Shown here: positions 1 through 7,740 of the stretch, in pieces
How positions within the stretch are numbered: the stretch's first letter is position 1
How the letters are laid out: each line of letters starts with the position of its first letter
NCBI GenBank assembly: GCA_900547975.1
Contig: URIX01000049.1
Location: 1 to 12,501 of the forward strand
DNA from: an uncultured Eubacteriales bacterium
GTDB taxonomy: Bacteria > Bacillota > Clostridia > Christensenellales > CAG-917
DNA: 12,501 bases
Direction: 5' to 3'
Notes under the pieces: model-generated
What the model saw: the letters and a program-made list of their open reading frames with translations, nothing else
What the model was told of the DNA's origin: nothing
Database searches by the model: none
Made by a program: the position numbers and the translations under genes

Positions 1-115
1 GTGAATGTGTTGTAGCCAAAGCGAACGAGGCGGATTGCCTCGCAAACGCCGAAGTCCAAACACCTGAGGAAAGGGGAAGTTTTATTTAATTATATTCTCG
101 CCAAAAACTTTAAGT
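1..115. other. Non-coding left edge downstream of the EIIC gene
   Basis: No convincing gene is seen in these bases. A perfect hairpin lies at 26-42 (arm CGAGGC, loop GGATT, arm GCCTCG) and is not followed by a T-run. Just beyond the stop codon of the minus-strand EIIC gene there is only a short AT-rich near-palindrome (AAACTTAAAGTTT) with a run of T on the minus strand, which is a weak terminator candidate. Bases 4-54 resemble bases 12438-12499 at the other end of the window: both start with AATGTG, contain a short GC hairpin and end with CGCCGAAG. Confidence 0.4.
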
Positions 116-1498
116 TTAGTCTAATTTTTGGTCACCGTACTTTATTGCGCCGGTCTTGCGCATAAGTTCGCTCACGCCGAACGAGATTGTCGCAGGAAGC
201 ACGAACATACAAAGCACAATGCCAACGCCGAGTTGCCAGTCGGGGATTATACCCAGCGATGCGTCAATCGTGCCGAATACGCCGACGAGTCCGCTTGTGC
301 CCATTCCTCCGCCCGAGGCGTTGCAACGAATTCCCATAAGCACGGCAACGAGTCCGCACACCGCGCTCGCTACTATTTCGGGAACCATAATCGCGGGCTT
401 TTTCATAATGTTGGGGATTTGCAACATACTTGTGCCTACGCCTTGCGAAATGAGTCCGCCAACGCCGTTTTCTCTGAAACTCGCGACGGCAAAGCCTATC
501 ATATGCGCAGAGCAACCGGCAACAGCCGCGCCGCCCGCGATTGCGAACACGTCGGGATTTTCGAGTGCCGTCGCGCTTGTCGCGATTGCAACCCATATAG
601 CCGCCGATGATGTCGGCATAGTAAGCAAAATGCCCATAACCACCGCGACAAACACTCCGACAATAATTTTGACTGCCGCGCCCGCTTCGATTGCCAAAAC
701 AATGAGTTTTGCGAGCAAATCGATAAGTTTTATAAACGGCCAAGCAACGAATATGCCCGCAAGACACATAAGCATCATTCCGAGCGGAATGAGGATTATA
801 TCGAGTTTGGTTTTTCCTGCGTAAAGCGAGGCTATTTCAACGGTGAAAAGGGACACGACGTATGCGCCGATAGGATTGCCGACCGCGCCGAAAGCGATTG
901 TAAACGAATCGTTTTGGCAGAGCGCACTCACGAGATTGCCCGAAAACGCGCCGACCAAACCCGTCACGGCGGCTGTGAAAATCACGAGTGGTTTTGCGCC
1001 CAACTTGTGAGCAATTCCTATGCCGATTCCTGCGCCCATAAGCATTTTTGCAATGCTTGCGATGTAACCGAGAACGTGCGCAAACGAATTGTCGCCGCAC
1101 CACTTTGATATTTGCCACAGTATTGTGCCTGCAATGAGCGTGCAGAACAAGCCTTGCGCCATACCCGAAAACGCGTCGATAAAGTAGCGTTTGCAGTACT
1201 TTTTGACAACTTCGAGCGCATTTTTGCCCTTTCTTTCGCGAGCGGAATACTCGGACAAGATTCCCTCTTTCTTCTCGTCGCAAACGTCTTGCTCACAAGG
1301 ATTTTCTTGCGTGTTGCAATCTTCTTGCTCGTCTGCGGTTACCTTTTTAACAAGTTCCGTATCGGCGGTTTGCTTGGTTGCAAAGTCCTCGCAAGTCAAA
1401 GATGATTCCTGTGCGTTTTTACACGAATTATCGTCGAAAACGGTGTTTTTTTCAATGTTTTTATCGTCGTTTTTTTGCATTTTTCTGTCCGTTTGCAT
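116..1498 (-). CDS. PfoR-like PTS system EIIC membrane protein (PTS_EIIC_2 family)
   Basis: This is a 460-residue polytopic membrane protein resembling the PTS_EIIC_2 family, which includes PfoR, named as a regulator of perfringolysin O in Clostridium perfringens. Family-like stretches visible are GAGIGIGIAHKLGAKPLV (155-172), GNPIGAYV near 207, GKTKLDIILIP near 228, MPTSSAAIWVAIA near 294, AGCSAHMIGFAVASFREN (327-344) and ISQGVGTSMLQIPNIM near 350. About eight to ten hydrophobic segments follow residue 110. No EIIA, EIIB or sugar-metabolism gene is nearby, so a sugar cannot be named and a regulatory or orphan-permease role is equally possible. The first ~95 residues are an odd hydrophilic acidic extension carrying C26, C36, C61, C68 and C73, absent from ordinary members of about 350 residues. 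The annotated ATG has no ribosome binding site. A TTG at codon 81 (1256-1258), preceded by AGAGGG, would give a 380-residue protein nearer family length. It lies 71 bp downstream of the M28-like gene with no clear promoter or terminator between, so it is probably its operon partner. Confidence 0.8.
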   Translation of the reverse strand: MQTDRKMQKNDDKNIEKNTVFDDNSCKNAQESSLTCEDFATKQTADTELVKKVTADEQEDCNTQENPCEQDVCDEKKEGILSEYSARERKGKNALEVVKKYCKRYFIDAFSGMAQGLFCTLIAGTILWQISKWCGDNSFAHVLGYIASIAKMLMGAGIGIGIAHKLGAKPLVIFTAAVTGLVGAFSGNLVSALCQNDSFTIAFGAVGNPIGAYVVSLFTVEIASLYAGKTKLDIILIPLGMMLMCLAGIFVAWPFIKLIDLLAKLIVLAIEAGAAVKIIVGVFVAVVMGILLTMPTSSAAIWVAIATSATALENPDVFAIAGGAAVAGCSAHMIGFAVASFRENGVGGLISQGVGTSMLQIPNIMKKPAIMVPEIVASAVCGLVAVLMGIRCNASGGGMGTSGLVGVFGTIDASLGIIPDWQLGVGIVLCMFVLPATISFGVSELMRKTGAIKYGDQKLD

Positions 1499-1569
1499 TG
1501 AAAATGCGGTTTATTCTCTATATTGCCGAGTCGGCGTTTTTTTCTTGTTTTTTGTAGATTTTTAGAGTT

Positions 1570-2898
1570 TCACTTGCTTTCGACGTCCACGATTTTCATT
1601 TCGGAAGACGGCGCGGTTGCAATTACGCTTTCAAATGTTTTGGGCGCATTGTCCTCTTTTGCCATAATCTTCATAGCCGCGCCGACGCAGAGCGAGAACA
1701 GATTTTCCAAATCCGATTTGGAGAGGGATTTGTCGCGCTTTGAGTAATCTTTTGCCAAAATCGTTGCGGTCGGATTGCCGTTTTTTGCAAATGCGTTCGA
1801 AATGAAACCGTGTAGCGAATTGAATTTGTGCAAAAAACTGTCGTGCGGCATTGTGGAAACGGTTATACCCTGCTCTATCGCGCTTGCGTGCACGGCGGAC
1901 ACGACGTCGATTGAAAAGTCGATGTTGCGCAAAGCGTCGCGCTCTGCGACTTGGAAATTGTCGCTCAAAACGTCGCCTATTGCCAAAACCTTTGCCGAAG
2001 CAAATTCGGGGTGAGCCTCTAAAAACGCATTAGAGCCGCCGTGACCCGAATTTTCCGCGCCGAAGGAAACGTACACTATCTTGGTGTTGTCGGCAAGAAG
2101 TTCGGGTTGCTCGGCAAAATAGGCGTACGTTGCCATCGCAACAGCCGTCGCCACGCCGTTATTTTCGCGCGCGAAGCGTTCCATAGGCGAGAAGTGCAAC
2201 ACGAACGCCGCTATGCCGAAAATGCCCGATACAAACGGCAGAATGGTGAACGCGCTTATCTTTGCCGCGACGTTGTCGCCTTGCGTGCCGATTGCCATTT
2301 TCAAAATGCAGAACAGCACGAAAACGAACACGGACAAGGGCGCGATTATCATAGAGAGTTTTCTTACGAGATTGAAATCTTTTATGGGGCTTCCGAGCGT
2401 TGCGTCGTGGTTGTCGCAGATGACGAGAGTGTTTTTGACGTTCTTTTCGTCCTTGCAACTTTCGCTGACTACGTTGTACGACACTTTTTTAGGCAGAATT
2501 TTGCCTGCTTTGCGGCTTCCGAGATACATCAATATAATCACGCTTCCGCCCGAAAGGAACATAACGAGGGACAATAACGTCACGAGCGCGCCTGCGACTC
2601 GTCCGCCTGCGAACGAGACGAAATACACGACGTAGCAAAGCGCGTACCATATGCCCAAAAGCAAAAACGAGCCTCTGCCGAGCAACGGCGACGTGTTGAA
2701 CGCTTCCAGACGAGTTTTCGCGTCGGTTTCGTCGTGAAGTCTGTTGCGGATTGCTCTTGCGCAAGCGGTTTCGTCCTTGCTTGCCGTGATACGATGCGGA
2801 TATTTTGAAAGTTCGTGCGAAAATTCCTCGACGAAATCCATCGCGCTTTGCATATCCTCTTTGTTTATTACGCTGTGTTTTTCTTCAAAGCCTGTCAT
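1570..2898 (-). CDS. Membrane-anchored M28-family peptidase homologue with degenerate active site
   Basis: This 442-residue protein has an N-terminal helical segment typical of membrane-bound M28 zinc aminopeptidases (residues 20-55, HRITASKDETACARAI). Four TM helices follow at about 75-97, 101-126, 180-203 and 213-235, and the rest of the peptidase domain runs to the end. The fold landmarks are recognisable but most metal ligands are changed. The first HxD motif reads NHD (N163-D165), the DNxSG motif reads RENNG (244-248), the EE pair reads E282-N283 within FGAENSGHGGS, and the final YHT reads YSK (385-387). D309 in the LNLD-like position and general-base E282 remain. A catalytically dead, ligand-binding or scaffolding role is therefore likelier than classical peptidase activity. 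The family call is fairly secure; loss of activity is inferred. The ATG start has no Shine-Dalgarno sequence and sits exactly where transcription should begin. Codon 16 is an ATG preceded by AGAGG only 2 nt away, which is a poor alternative start. Confidence 0.75.
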   Translation of the reverse strand: MTGFEEKHSVINKEDMQSAMDFVEEFSHELSKYPHRITASKDETACARAIRNRLHDETDAKTRLEAFNTSPLLGRGSFLLLGIWYALCYVVYFVSFAGGRVAGALVTLLSLVMFLSGGSVIILMYLGSRKAGKILPKKVSYNVVSESCKDEKNVKNTLVICDNHDATLGSPIKDFNLVRKLSMIIAPLSVFVFVLFCILKMAIGTQGDNVAAKISAFTILPFVSGIFGIAAFVLHFSPMERFARENNGVATAVAMATYAYFAEQPELLADNTKIVYVSFGAENSGHGGSNAFLEAHPEFASAKVLAIGDVLSDNFQVAERDALRNIDFSIDVVSAVHASAIEQGITVSTMPHDSFLHKFNSLHGFISNAFAKNGNPTATILAKDYSKRDKSLSKSDLENLFSLCVGAAMKIMAKEDNAPKTFESVIATAPSSEMKIVDVESK

Positions 2899-2904
2899 AG
2901 TTCT

Positions 2905-2932
2905 ATTATAACACGCTTTTTTTATTTATCAA
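2905..2932 (-). promoter_or_regulatory. Promoter of the M28-like/EIIC operon
   Basis: On the minus strand there is a -35 box TTGATA (2932-2927), a 16-nt spacer and a perfect -10 box TATAAT (2910-2905). Only six bases separate the -10 box from the ATG at 2898, so the expected transcription start coincides with the A of the start codon. Confidence 0.7.
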
Positions 2933-2949
2933 CCTTGAAAGGAACATTG

Positions 2950-2983
2950 AAAAAAGCAAAAAGAAAAGGCGCAAATGCGCCTT
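2950..2983 (-). terminator. Rho-independent terminator of the lipoprotein gene
   Basis: Read on the minus strand, an 8-bp stem (AAGGCGCA / TGCGCCTT, bases 2966-2983) with a 2-nt loop is followed by a T-rich tail TTCTTTTTGCTTTTTT. It begins about 25 bases after the TAA of the lipoprotein gene and ahead of the next promoter, so it separates the two transcription units. The loop as drawn is short; opening one pair gives a 4-nt loop. Confidence 0.75.
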
Positions 2984-3007
2984 CTCCTTTATGCTATTAA
3001 GCAGCAA

Positions 3008-5491
3008 TTATGCTTTTTTGGTGATGGTGAAAACGTACCAACCGTCGGTTTCGACTGCGGGTGCGAGATCGGTGTAGTTTGCCGCATCGTATGCCTTTGC
3101 GCCGAGTTTGACGGATACGCCAACGCCTGCGCTTGCATTAACGTCTGCTTTGACCGAGAGTTCGAGTCCGTCGGTTCCGCTGATGTTGAGGACGACTTCT
3201 GCCGTTGCTTTGAAGATTTCGTTGATGAACGCTTTGGAACGTGCTTCGTCTTTTGCTTTTTGAAGTGCTTTTCTGATAGAAAGGTCTTTTTCAGCTTGCA
3301 ATTCGGCTTTGAGAACGTCATCGGCCTTGCCTGCGTTTGCTTCGAGTGCTTTTGCTGCGGCAAGTTCTTTGTCGGTTACAAGTCCTTTGTCAGCACGTTT
3401 TTCTTTTGCTGCGGCAAGTTCTTCATCCGTAACGAGCGGCGCTGCAGCGATATCATTGTATTCGCAGCCTGCGACGGTGAGAGCCTTGGAGATGTATCCG
3501 AGCCAGTTGTCGTTGTCCGAAGCCATAATGGATTCGGTGAACGGTTTTGCTTTCTTTACCCACCAAGTTTGACCGAGGTAGTTGACTGCTGCGCCGACCG
3601 TTCCGTAGTTTTTATTAAACGCATCGCCGGTGTTGGTCTTAACGGTGAGTTTGTCGCCCTTTGTGGAAAGAAGCGGGAGTGCTCTGACAATAGTTTCGGA
3701 CACTTTGGTGATGATCGGATCGTTTGCGTATTGTGCGCTTGCGCCGTTATTGTCGGTCTTGGGCGGGAACATTTTGTCGAGTGCTTTCTTGACAAGTCCT
3801 TGGAATCCGCCGACGATGTCAAAGTTCTTCCACGCTGCGCCCTTGAAGCCGGGGTTGATGGTGATAACTCTTTCTTGAGGATCCTTTGCGAGTTCTTCGG
3901 TGAGGTTGCAAGAGAAGAATTTTGCCGCAAATTTGTCGAGTTCGGTCGCGTCGGTTTTGAAGAACGTATCCTTAATCCAAGTGTACGCATAGTCGCCGAA
4001 CAATCTGACGAGTGCGTCTACGATCTTAACATTGCCGACTTTTGCTTCTTGATTGACCGTGAGTGCGAGGTTGCCGCCCTTGAAGGACGCTTTGACGATA
4101 TCGACTGCCGACTCTGCGCCTGCCGCCTTGTATGTCAAAGCCGCCGCTGCTTCCGTTCCGTTGTTTTCTGCGTTTTTGAGGTCAAGTTTGCCGTTCAACG
4201 TGAGAGCGAGAGTGCCGTCAAGTTTGATGTTGGTAAGCACGTTGCCCATTGCAGCGTTGACGTTCGAGAATCTGTTGTAACCGTATTTGTCGAATTTGGT
4301 TGCGTCGAGAGTGATTCCTTTGAGGTCGATTGCAACTGCCGCGTCGAGAACGACTTGGTCGGTGTATTGAGTTCTCTCAACTGCCATCGAATTTTGGATT
4401 TCGCCTTCCGTTGCTTTTGCAAAGTTGAGGTCGGTGATGGTGATTGCTACGACGGGATATACGTCTTTGCCGGCTGCGTTTTCACATTCGAGTGAGGGAA
4501 GGCCTGCTCTGATGGTGAACGTGTCGATTGCGTTGTTCTTGGTTGTAAATTCAAGGAAGAGTTCCACGCCGTCAAGCAAGTCGGTGAGACCTGCGGGAAG
4601 ACTGCTGCCGAGCATATCGAGCAAACCGAGAACTTCGGGGTCGAGTTGAGTCGTATAAGTGGTGACGCCGTTTGCGGTCGTAGAACCGGTCACGTCATTG
4701 ACAAAGAAGCCTGCGACGGTTTCGTTCGTCAAGATGTTTTTGATGTTGAGGTTGCCTTGTGCGTCAAACGCTTCGTCAACGCTGAGACCGAGCATTTCGA
4801 ACACGCCGCCGATTGAATCTTTGAGATCGTCAACTTTGATGCCGAAAACTCTCATAACGTCGCCGACAAGAGTGTTGAGATCCCATGTCTTACCCATATT
4901 TGCGGTGAGAGCCGTGACGACTTCCGCAATCGATTTGCCTTTGACGATCTTATCGTTGTAGATGAAGTTGTAGAAACTCTTGTTGTAAGTGTCGTTGAGA
5001 TAACTGAACGGAATCTTGACGTTTTGTCCCGCATAGTCGATGTAGATGTTTTCTACGTCGTTGAAGAAGTAGTATGCGGTGAACCAGTTTTCCGACGCGC
5101 TCGGATCGTAGATCTTTGCTTTGATTGCGGTGTTGGTGCTCTTGTCCTTGCCGCTGGATCTGTCGAGAACGAGGTCGAGCAAAATGCCTACGTCTACGCT
5201 GTCTTGAACGCTGCCGTCCTTGCTGTCGACAAAGTCAAGTTTTACGGTAAGTCCAAGGCTCACTTTGAGATCGTCGGTTGCGGCGATTGCTTCGTCGCCG
5301 ATTCCGGTGGATTGTTCCCAAAGCGTGTTAAAATAGTTCTTCACGTTCGTGGTATCTTTTGTCGGGGTCGGTGTGGGGGTCGGGGTTGGCGTAGGATTAT
5401 CATTACCCTTATCGCCGCACGCTACGAGCGAGAACACCAAAACCAACGCGAGAATCACGATGAGAAGTGATCTGATGCTGAGTTTTTTCAT
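3008..5491 (-). CDS. Large surface lipoprotein of unknown function
   Basis: This 827-residue protein starts with a lipoprotein signal peptide: charged MKK, a hydrophobic core at 8-23 and lipobox LVAC with lipidated C25 followed by G26. A (Pro-Thr)6 stalk at 33-44 then spaces the body from the membrane, as in many Gram-positive surface lipoproteins. I recognise no domain. The body alternates amphipathic helices (for example 186-240, 285-307, 485-510, 558-575) with strands of alternating hydrophobic residues (75-110, 308-331, 422-440, 765-800). Such a make-up would suit a hydrophobic-ligand or lipid-binding fold, but this is inference. Residues 686-714 hold a short tandem repeat (LVTDEELAAAK / LVTDKELAAAK), followed by a Lys/Ala/Glu-rich helix or coiled coil to about 765. 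The start is well supported by AGGAGG five bases before ATG. It has its own promoter and terminator, and follows the operon for two large membrane proteins that likewise expose big ectodomains, so a shared surface role is plausible. The long antisense frame over its 3' half is not credited. Confidence 0.85.
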   Translation of the reverse strand: MKKLSIRSLLIVILALVLVFSLVACGDKGNDNPTPTPTPTPTPTKDTTNVKNYFNTLWEQSTGIGDEAIAATDDLKVSLGLTVKLDFVDSKDGSVQDSVDVGILLDLVLDRSSGKDKSTNTAIKAKIYDPSASENWFTAYYFFNDVENIYIDYAGQNVKIPFSYLNDTYNKSFYNFIYNDKIVKGKSIAEVVTALTANMGKTWDLNTLVGDVMRVFGIKVDDLKDSIGGVFEMLGLSVDEAFDAQGNLNIKNILTNETVAGFFVNDVTGSTTANGVTTYTTQLDPEVLGLLDMLGSSLPAGLTDLLDGVELFLEFTTKNNAIDTFTIRAGLPSLECENAAGKDVYPVVAITITDLNFAKATEGEIQNSMAVERTQYTDQVVLDAAVAIDLKGITLDATKFDKYGYNRFSNVNAAMGNVLTNIKLDGTLALTLNGKLDLKNAENNGTEAAAALTYKAAGAESAVDIVKASFKGGNLALTVNQEAKVGNVKIVDALVRLFGDYAYTWIKDTFFKTDATELDKFAAKFFSCNLTEELAKDPQERVITINPGFKGAAWKNFDIVGGFQGLVKKALDKMFPPKTDNNGASAQYANDPIITKVSETIVRALPLLSTKGDKLTVKTNTGDAFNKNYGTVGAAVNYLGQTWWVKKAKPFTESIMASDNDNWLGYISKALTVAGCEYNDIAAAPLVTDEELAAAKEKRADKGLVTDKELAAAKALEANAGKADDVLKAELQAEKDLSIRKALQKAKDEARSKAFINEIFKATAEVVLNISGTDGLELSVKADVNASAGVGVSVKLGAKAYDAANYTDLAPAVETDGWYVFTITKKA
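3350..3436 (-). repeat. 54-bp-period tandem repeat within the lipoprotein gene
   Basis: The sequence TTTTGCTGCGGCAAGTTCTT recurs with a period of 54 bp (core TTTGCTGCGG at 3351 and 3405). In protein the copies are LVTDEELAAAK (686-696) and LVTDKELAAAK (704-714). It probably extends a helical stalk or coiled coil near the C-terminal part of the lipoprotein. Confidence 0.8.
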
Positions 5492-5515
5492 AATTGCCTC
5501 CTAATAATTTGCCAT

Positions 5516-5527
5516 CGTTTGCAAACG
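5516..5527. promoter_or_regulatory. Perfect 12-bp palindrome in the lipoprotein 5' leader
   Basis: CGTTTGCAAACG is a perfect palindrome between the predicted transcription start (~5568) and the ribosome binding site of the lipoprotein gene. It could be an operator or chance. The core TTTGCAAA also occurs inside coding sequence here (for example near 1785 and 4417) and at 10691-10700 upstream of gdhA, so specificity is unproven. Confidence 0.25.
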
Positions 5528-5574
5528 TACCCTCTCGCGCATACACACATAGTATGGTTACATTTGTAATAGAT

Positions 5575-5603
5575 ATTATATATTATAACAAAATTAAAGT
5601 CAA
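5575..5603 (-). promoter_or_regulatory. Promoter of the lipoprotein gene
   Basis: The minus strand shows -35 TTGACT (5603-5598), exactly 17 bases of spacer and -10 TATAAT (5580-5575). This is close to the vegetative sigma-factor consensus. The predicted start near 5568 gives a leader of about 77 nt with AGGAGG before the ATG at 5491. A second TATAAT overlaps the spacer but has no properly spaced -35 box. Confidence 0.85.
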
Positions 5604-5801
5604 TACGCAATAGCAATGCCAAAAACCGTCGTTTGTTTTTTTGGAAATTTTATTAAGGACTAATTGCGGATTTTGTCGAACGCAAGAATCGAGCGTTGCT
5701 ATACAAAAAAGCAAAAACCCATAAGAACGAAAACAAAAAAAGAGTTGTTTCGGAATATTAACCGCAAAACATAAAAACAAAAAAATCAAACCATAAAACA
5801 A
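5604..5801. other. AT-rich intergenic stretch without a gene
   Basis: This lies between the promoter of the lipoprotein gene and the terminator of the upstream operon. The plus strand is rich in A-runs (about 5701-5800), which on the minus strand form the T-rich tail of the terminator at 5802-5823. A 72-codon minus-strand frame here begins with TTG inside the terminator tail and runs through the next promoter, so it is not credited. I see no RNA gene. Confidence 0.5.
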
Positions 5802-5823
5802 ACGGCACTCGTTTGAGTGCCGT
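5802..5823. terminator. Hairpin terminator, probably bidirectional
   Basis: A perfect 9-bp stem (ACGGCACTC / GAGTGCCGT) with a GTTT loop lies 22 bases beyond the TAA of the 630-residue membrane protein gene. T-rich sequence follows on both strands: TTGTTTTATGG then a T-run on the minus strand, and CGTTTTTTC on the plus strand. The genes on both sides lie on the minus strand, so its main job is ending the two-gene membrane protein operon and insulating the lipoprotein promoter. Confidence 0.85.
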
Positions 5824-5845
5824 CGTTTTTTCTTGTAAAAAGCCG

Positions 5846-7738
5846 TTAGGCTCCTATCGCGTCGGGAATATCGGGCGCGACGTCTTCCTCTTCATCGGGT
5901 TTTCCTACGCCTATGCCGTTTTCTTCCGCCGCCTTCGCTCTCAAAATGCGATCGCGAGAATCCTCGGTGCGTTTGCGGGTTTTTTCACCCATATCGCGAC
6001 ATACGCCTGCGGCAATGATAAGGACCGAACCGATTGCGCCGAATATTGCCATCCAGTTGCGCAAACCTGCGACGTTGATGACTGCCATCAGCAAGTTGTC
6101 GCTGTCAACCCACGTTGCTTGCATATAGCCGAGCATACCGTAAGGCGCGTTCATCGGGAACAAGTTGATTGCAATCAATCCGTCGTCGTCGATGCACAAA
6201 CCGATGCTGAGTTGCGCACCGCCCGCAGCCGCCTTGACGACTTCGATGAGGTCTTCTTGCATAAGTCCGCCAAGGGAGTCGATGAGGCTCGGGAATTGAT
6301 CGAGAACTTTTTGCACGATGCCGTAGATTTGGCTGCCGAGCATATTTGCAACGTCGAGTGTTGTCAAAGCCATCGGATCTCCGAGCATATCGAGAACGAG
6401 CCACGAAAGCGGACGTTTGGTCACGCCGTTTTCATACATTTGCCAACCGTCCTTGTTGAAGCCGTACTTGACCTCGACGGTGTTGCCGTTTTGATCGACG
6501 ATAGTGCCGGTGTACTCGAACTTGCCGCCGTTTGCCTTAAATTCCTCGACAAGTTGCGGATCGTAGAGTTGATAGAGGCAGTTGCCGTCTTCCGTGTAGG
6601 TGAGTCCGCCTGCCGCGTTGTAGGAACTTTGCGTGTACGACCAGCCTTGATTGAGGATAAGACGAAGGACGACGGGCACCGTCATACGGCCGCTCATCTG
6701 TGCGTACAAAAGAAGCGGATCGTCAAAGGTGAGATAACCGTCTTGGTTGAAGCTGTCGTAGTTTTGTTGGAACAACGCTTTGAATCTTTCGTTCTTGAAG
6801 CCTTCTTTCAACATACCCTCGTAGTCGTAGTTCGTATAGATATAGTCGAGAATCGAGAGTGCGATTGCACGTCTTGCGACGTTGTTGTTGAAGCAGAAAT
6901 CGTAGTCGTTGAGAACATATTGATTGTAGATGAACTGATAGATTTCATACTTTCTCTCGTTTGATTTGAGAGCGTCCACTTCCGCTTGGATTCCGTCAAC
7001 GTTTTTGCCGTAAGTGTTGGTGTAATATTTCATTCTTTGTTGAATGAAAGCGTTTTTGTAGTTGGTGATGACGCCGTTGTTTTCGTTGTGAGCGACGAGG
7101 GTCTTATAGGAGAAGTCGCCGTTTTCCGCAATCTTGCCGTCGGCGTCGTAGTTGTTGAGGTTGCCGTTGAGAAGATTGTACATAATGAGGTCGCGTTCGA
7201 GCGCGGCGTTATGTTCGGCTTGTTTTTCGCCGTTGTAGAACAAATCTTCAAAATAGAGCGTGTTTTGCGTCGCTTTTGCAACGACGTCGGGGAAAACATA
7301 GGTCAAAATAAGACCGAATCCCGTTGACAAACACACGAATGCGATAAGCACTTTGACGGTTTTGGTGCGAATGCTGCCCTTTGACTTCTTTCTGTTGACG
7401 ACGAGTGCGACCGTCATAAATACGAGCCCGAGTACGCCTGCCAAAATCACGCCGACAAACGGCCAGAACGTGTAATACGGCATAAGGTTGTAGCACTTTA
7501 CTCCAAGCACTATCGACACGATGACTATGGGCAAATACGCAAGGACGTGAAGCAATATCGCCGCGACCGTGTAGAGAACGGATGTCTTGCTTTGGTCTTT
7601 CTTCGTGCGTTTGCTCACGGGGAAAGCCGGGATAACGTCGCCGTTTTGGTCACGATTGAGCATATCCGCGTCCATAGCGAGTTGTTCGTTTTGAACGTCT
7701 TGATTCATTTCTTCTTGATTCATAACTTGATCGCTCAT
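5846..7738 (-). CDS. Membrane protein with 3+1 TM topology and large ectodomain, unknown function
   Basis: This 630-residue protein has no family I can name. An acidic, Gln/Asn/Met-rich cytosolic N-terminus (1-50) precedes TM helices at about 54-79, 89-114 and 127-150. The loop between TM2 and TM3 is strongly basic (NRKKSKGSIRTKT), placing it inside. An extracytoplasmic domain of about 400 residues (151-558) follows: first helical and Tyr/Asn-rich, then amphipathic helices at 448-505 and strands at 507-527. TM4 is at about 559-580, then a basic and finally acidic cytosolic tail (DEEEDVAPDIPDA). The ATG at 7738 has AGGAGG ten bases upstream. A GTG at 7744 would add two residues and overlap the previous stop as GTGA, with AGGAGG only four bases away. 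Either way it is translationally coupled to the 870-residue gene. Shared topology implies the two products form a hetero-complex or arose by duplication and deep divergence. Confidence 0.8.
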   Translation of the reverse strand: MSDQVMNQEEMNQDVQNEQLAMDADMLNRDQNGDVIPAFPVSKRTKKDQSKTSVLYTVAAILLHVLAYLPIVIVSIVLGVKCYNLMPYYTFWPFVGVILAGVLGLVFMTVALVVNRKKSKGSIRTKTVKVLIAFVCLSTGFGLILTYVFPDVVAKATQNTLYFEDLFYNGEKQAEHNAALERDLIMYNLLNGNLNNYDADGKIAENGDFSYKTLVAHNENNGVITNYKNAFIQQRMKYYTNTYGKNVDGIQAEVDALKSNERKYEIYQFIYNQYVLNDYDFCFNNNVARRAIALSILDYIYTNYDYEGMLKEGFKNERFKALFQQNYDSFNQDGYLTFDDPLLLYAQMSGRMTVPVVLRLILNQGWSYTQSSYNAAGGLTYTEDGNCLYQLYDPQLVEEFKANGGKFEYTGTIVDQNGNTVEVKYGFNKDGWQMYENGVTKRPLSWLVLDMLGDPMALTTLDVANMLGSQIYGIVQKVLDQFPSLIDSLGGLMQEDLIEVVKAAAGGAQLSIGLCIDDDGLIAINLFPMNAPYGMLGYMQATWVDSDNLLMAVINVAGLRNWMAIFGAIGSVLIIAAGVCRDMGEKTRKRTEDSRDRILRAKAAEENGIGVGKPDEEEDVAPDIPDAIGA

Positions 7739-7740
7739 AA

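Noticed and set aside
1505..1545. GCCGA/TCGGC pairing between the M28-like and EIIC genes as a terminator
   Set aside because: The loop would be a single base, and the T-run is on the plus strand while both genes are on the minus strand. Co-transcription is more likely.
2975..4495. 506-codon plus-strand frame over the lipoprotein gene
   Set aside because: The product is Cys/Phe/Val-rich with no start signals and runs antisense to a gene with signal peptide, promoter and terminator.
5583..5801. 72-codon hydrophobic minus-strand frame
   Set aside because: The TTG start lies in the T-tail of the upstream terminator and the frame runs across the next promoter. Phe/Leu content reflects T-rich DNA.
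5813..6964. 383-codon plus-strand frame over the 630-residue membrane protein gene
   Set aside because: It begins inside the terminator hairpin and has no ribosome binding site. It mirrors codon bias of the opposite gene.
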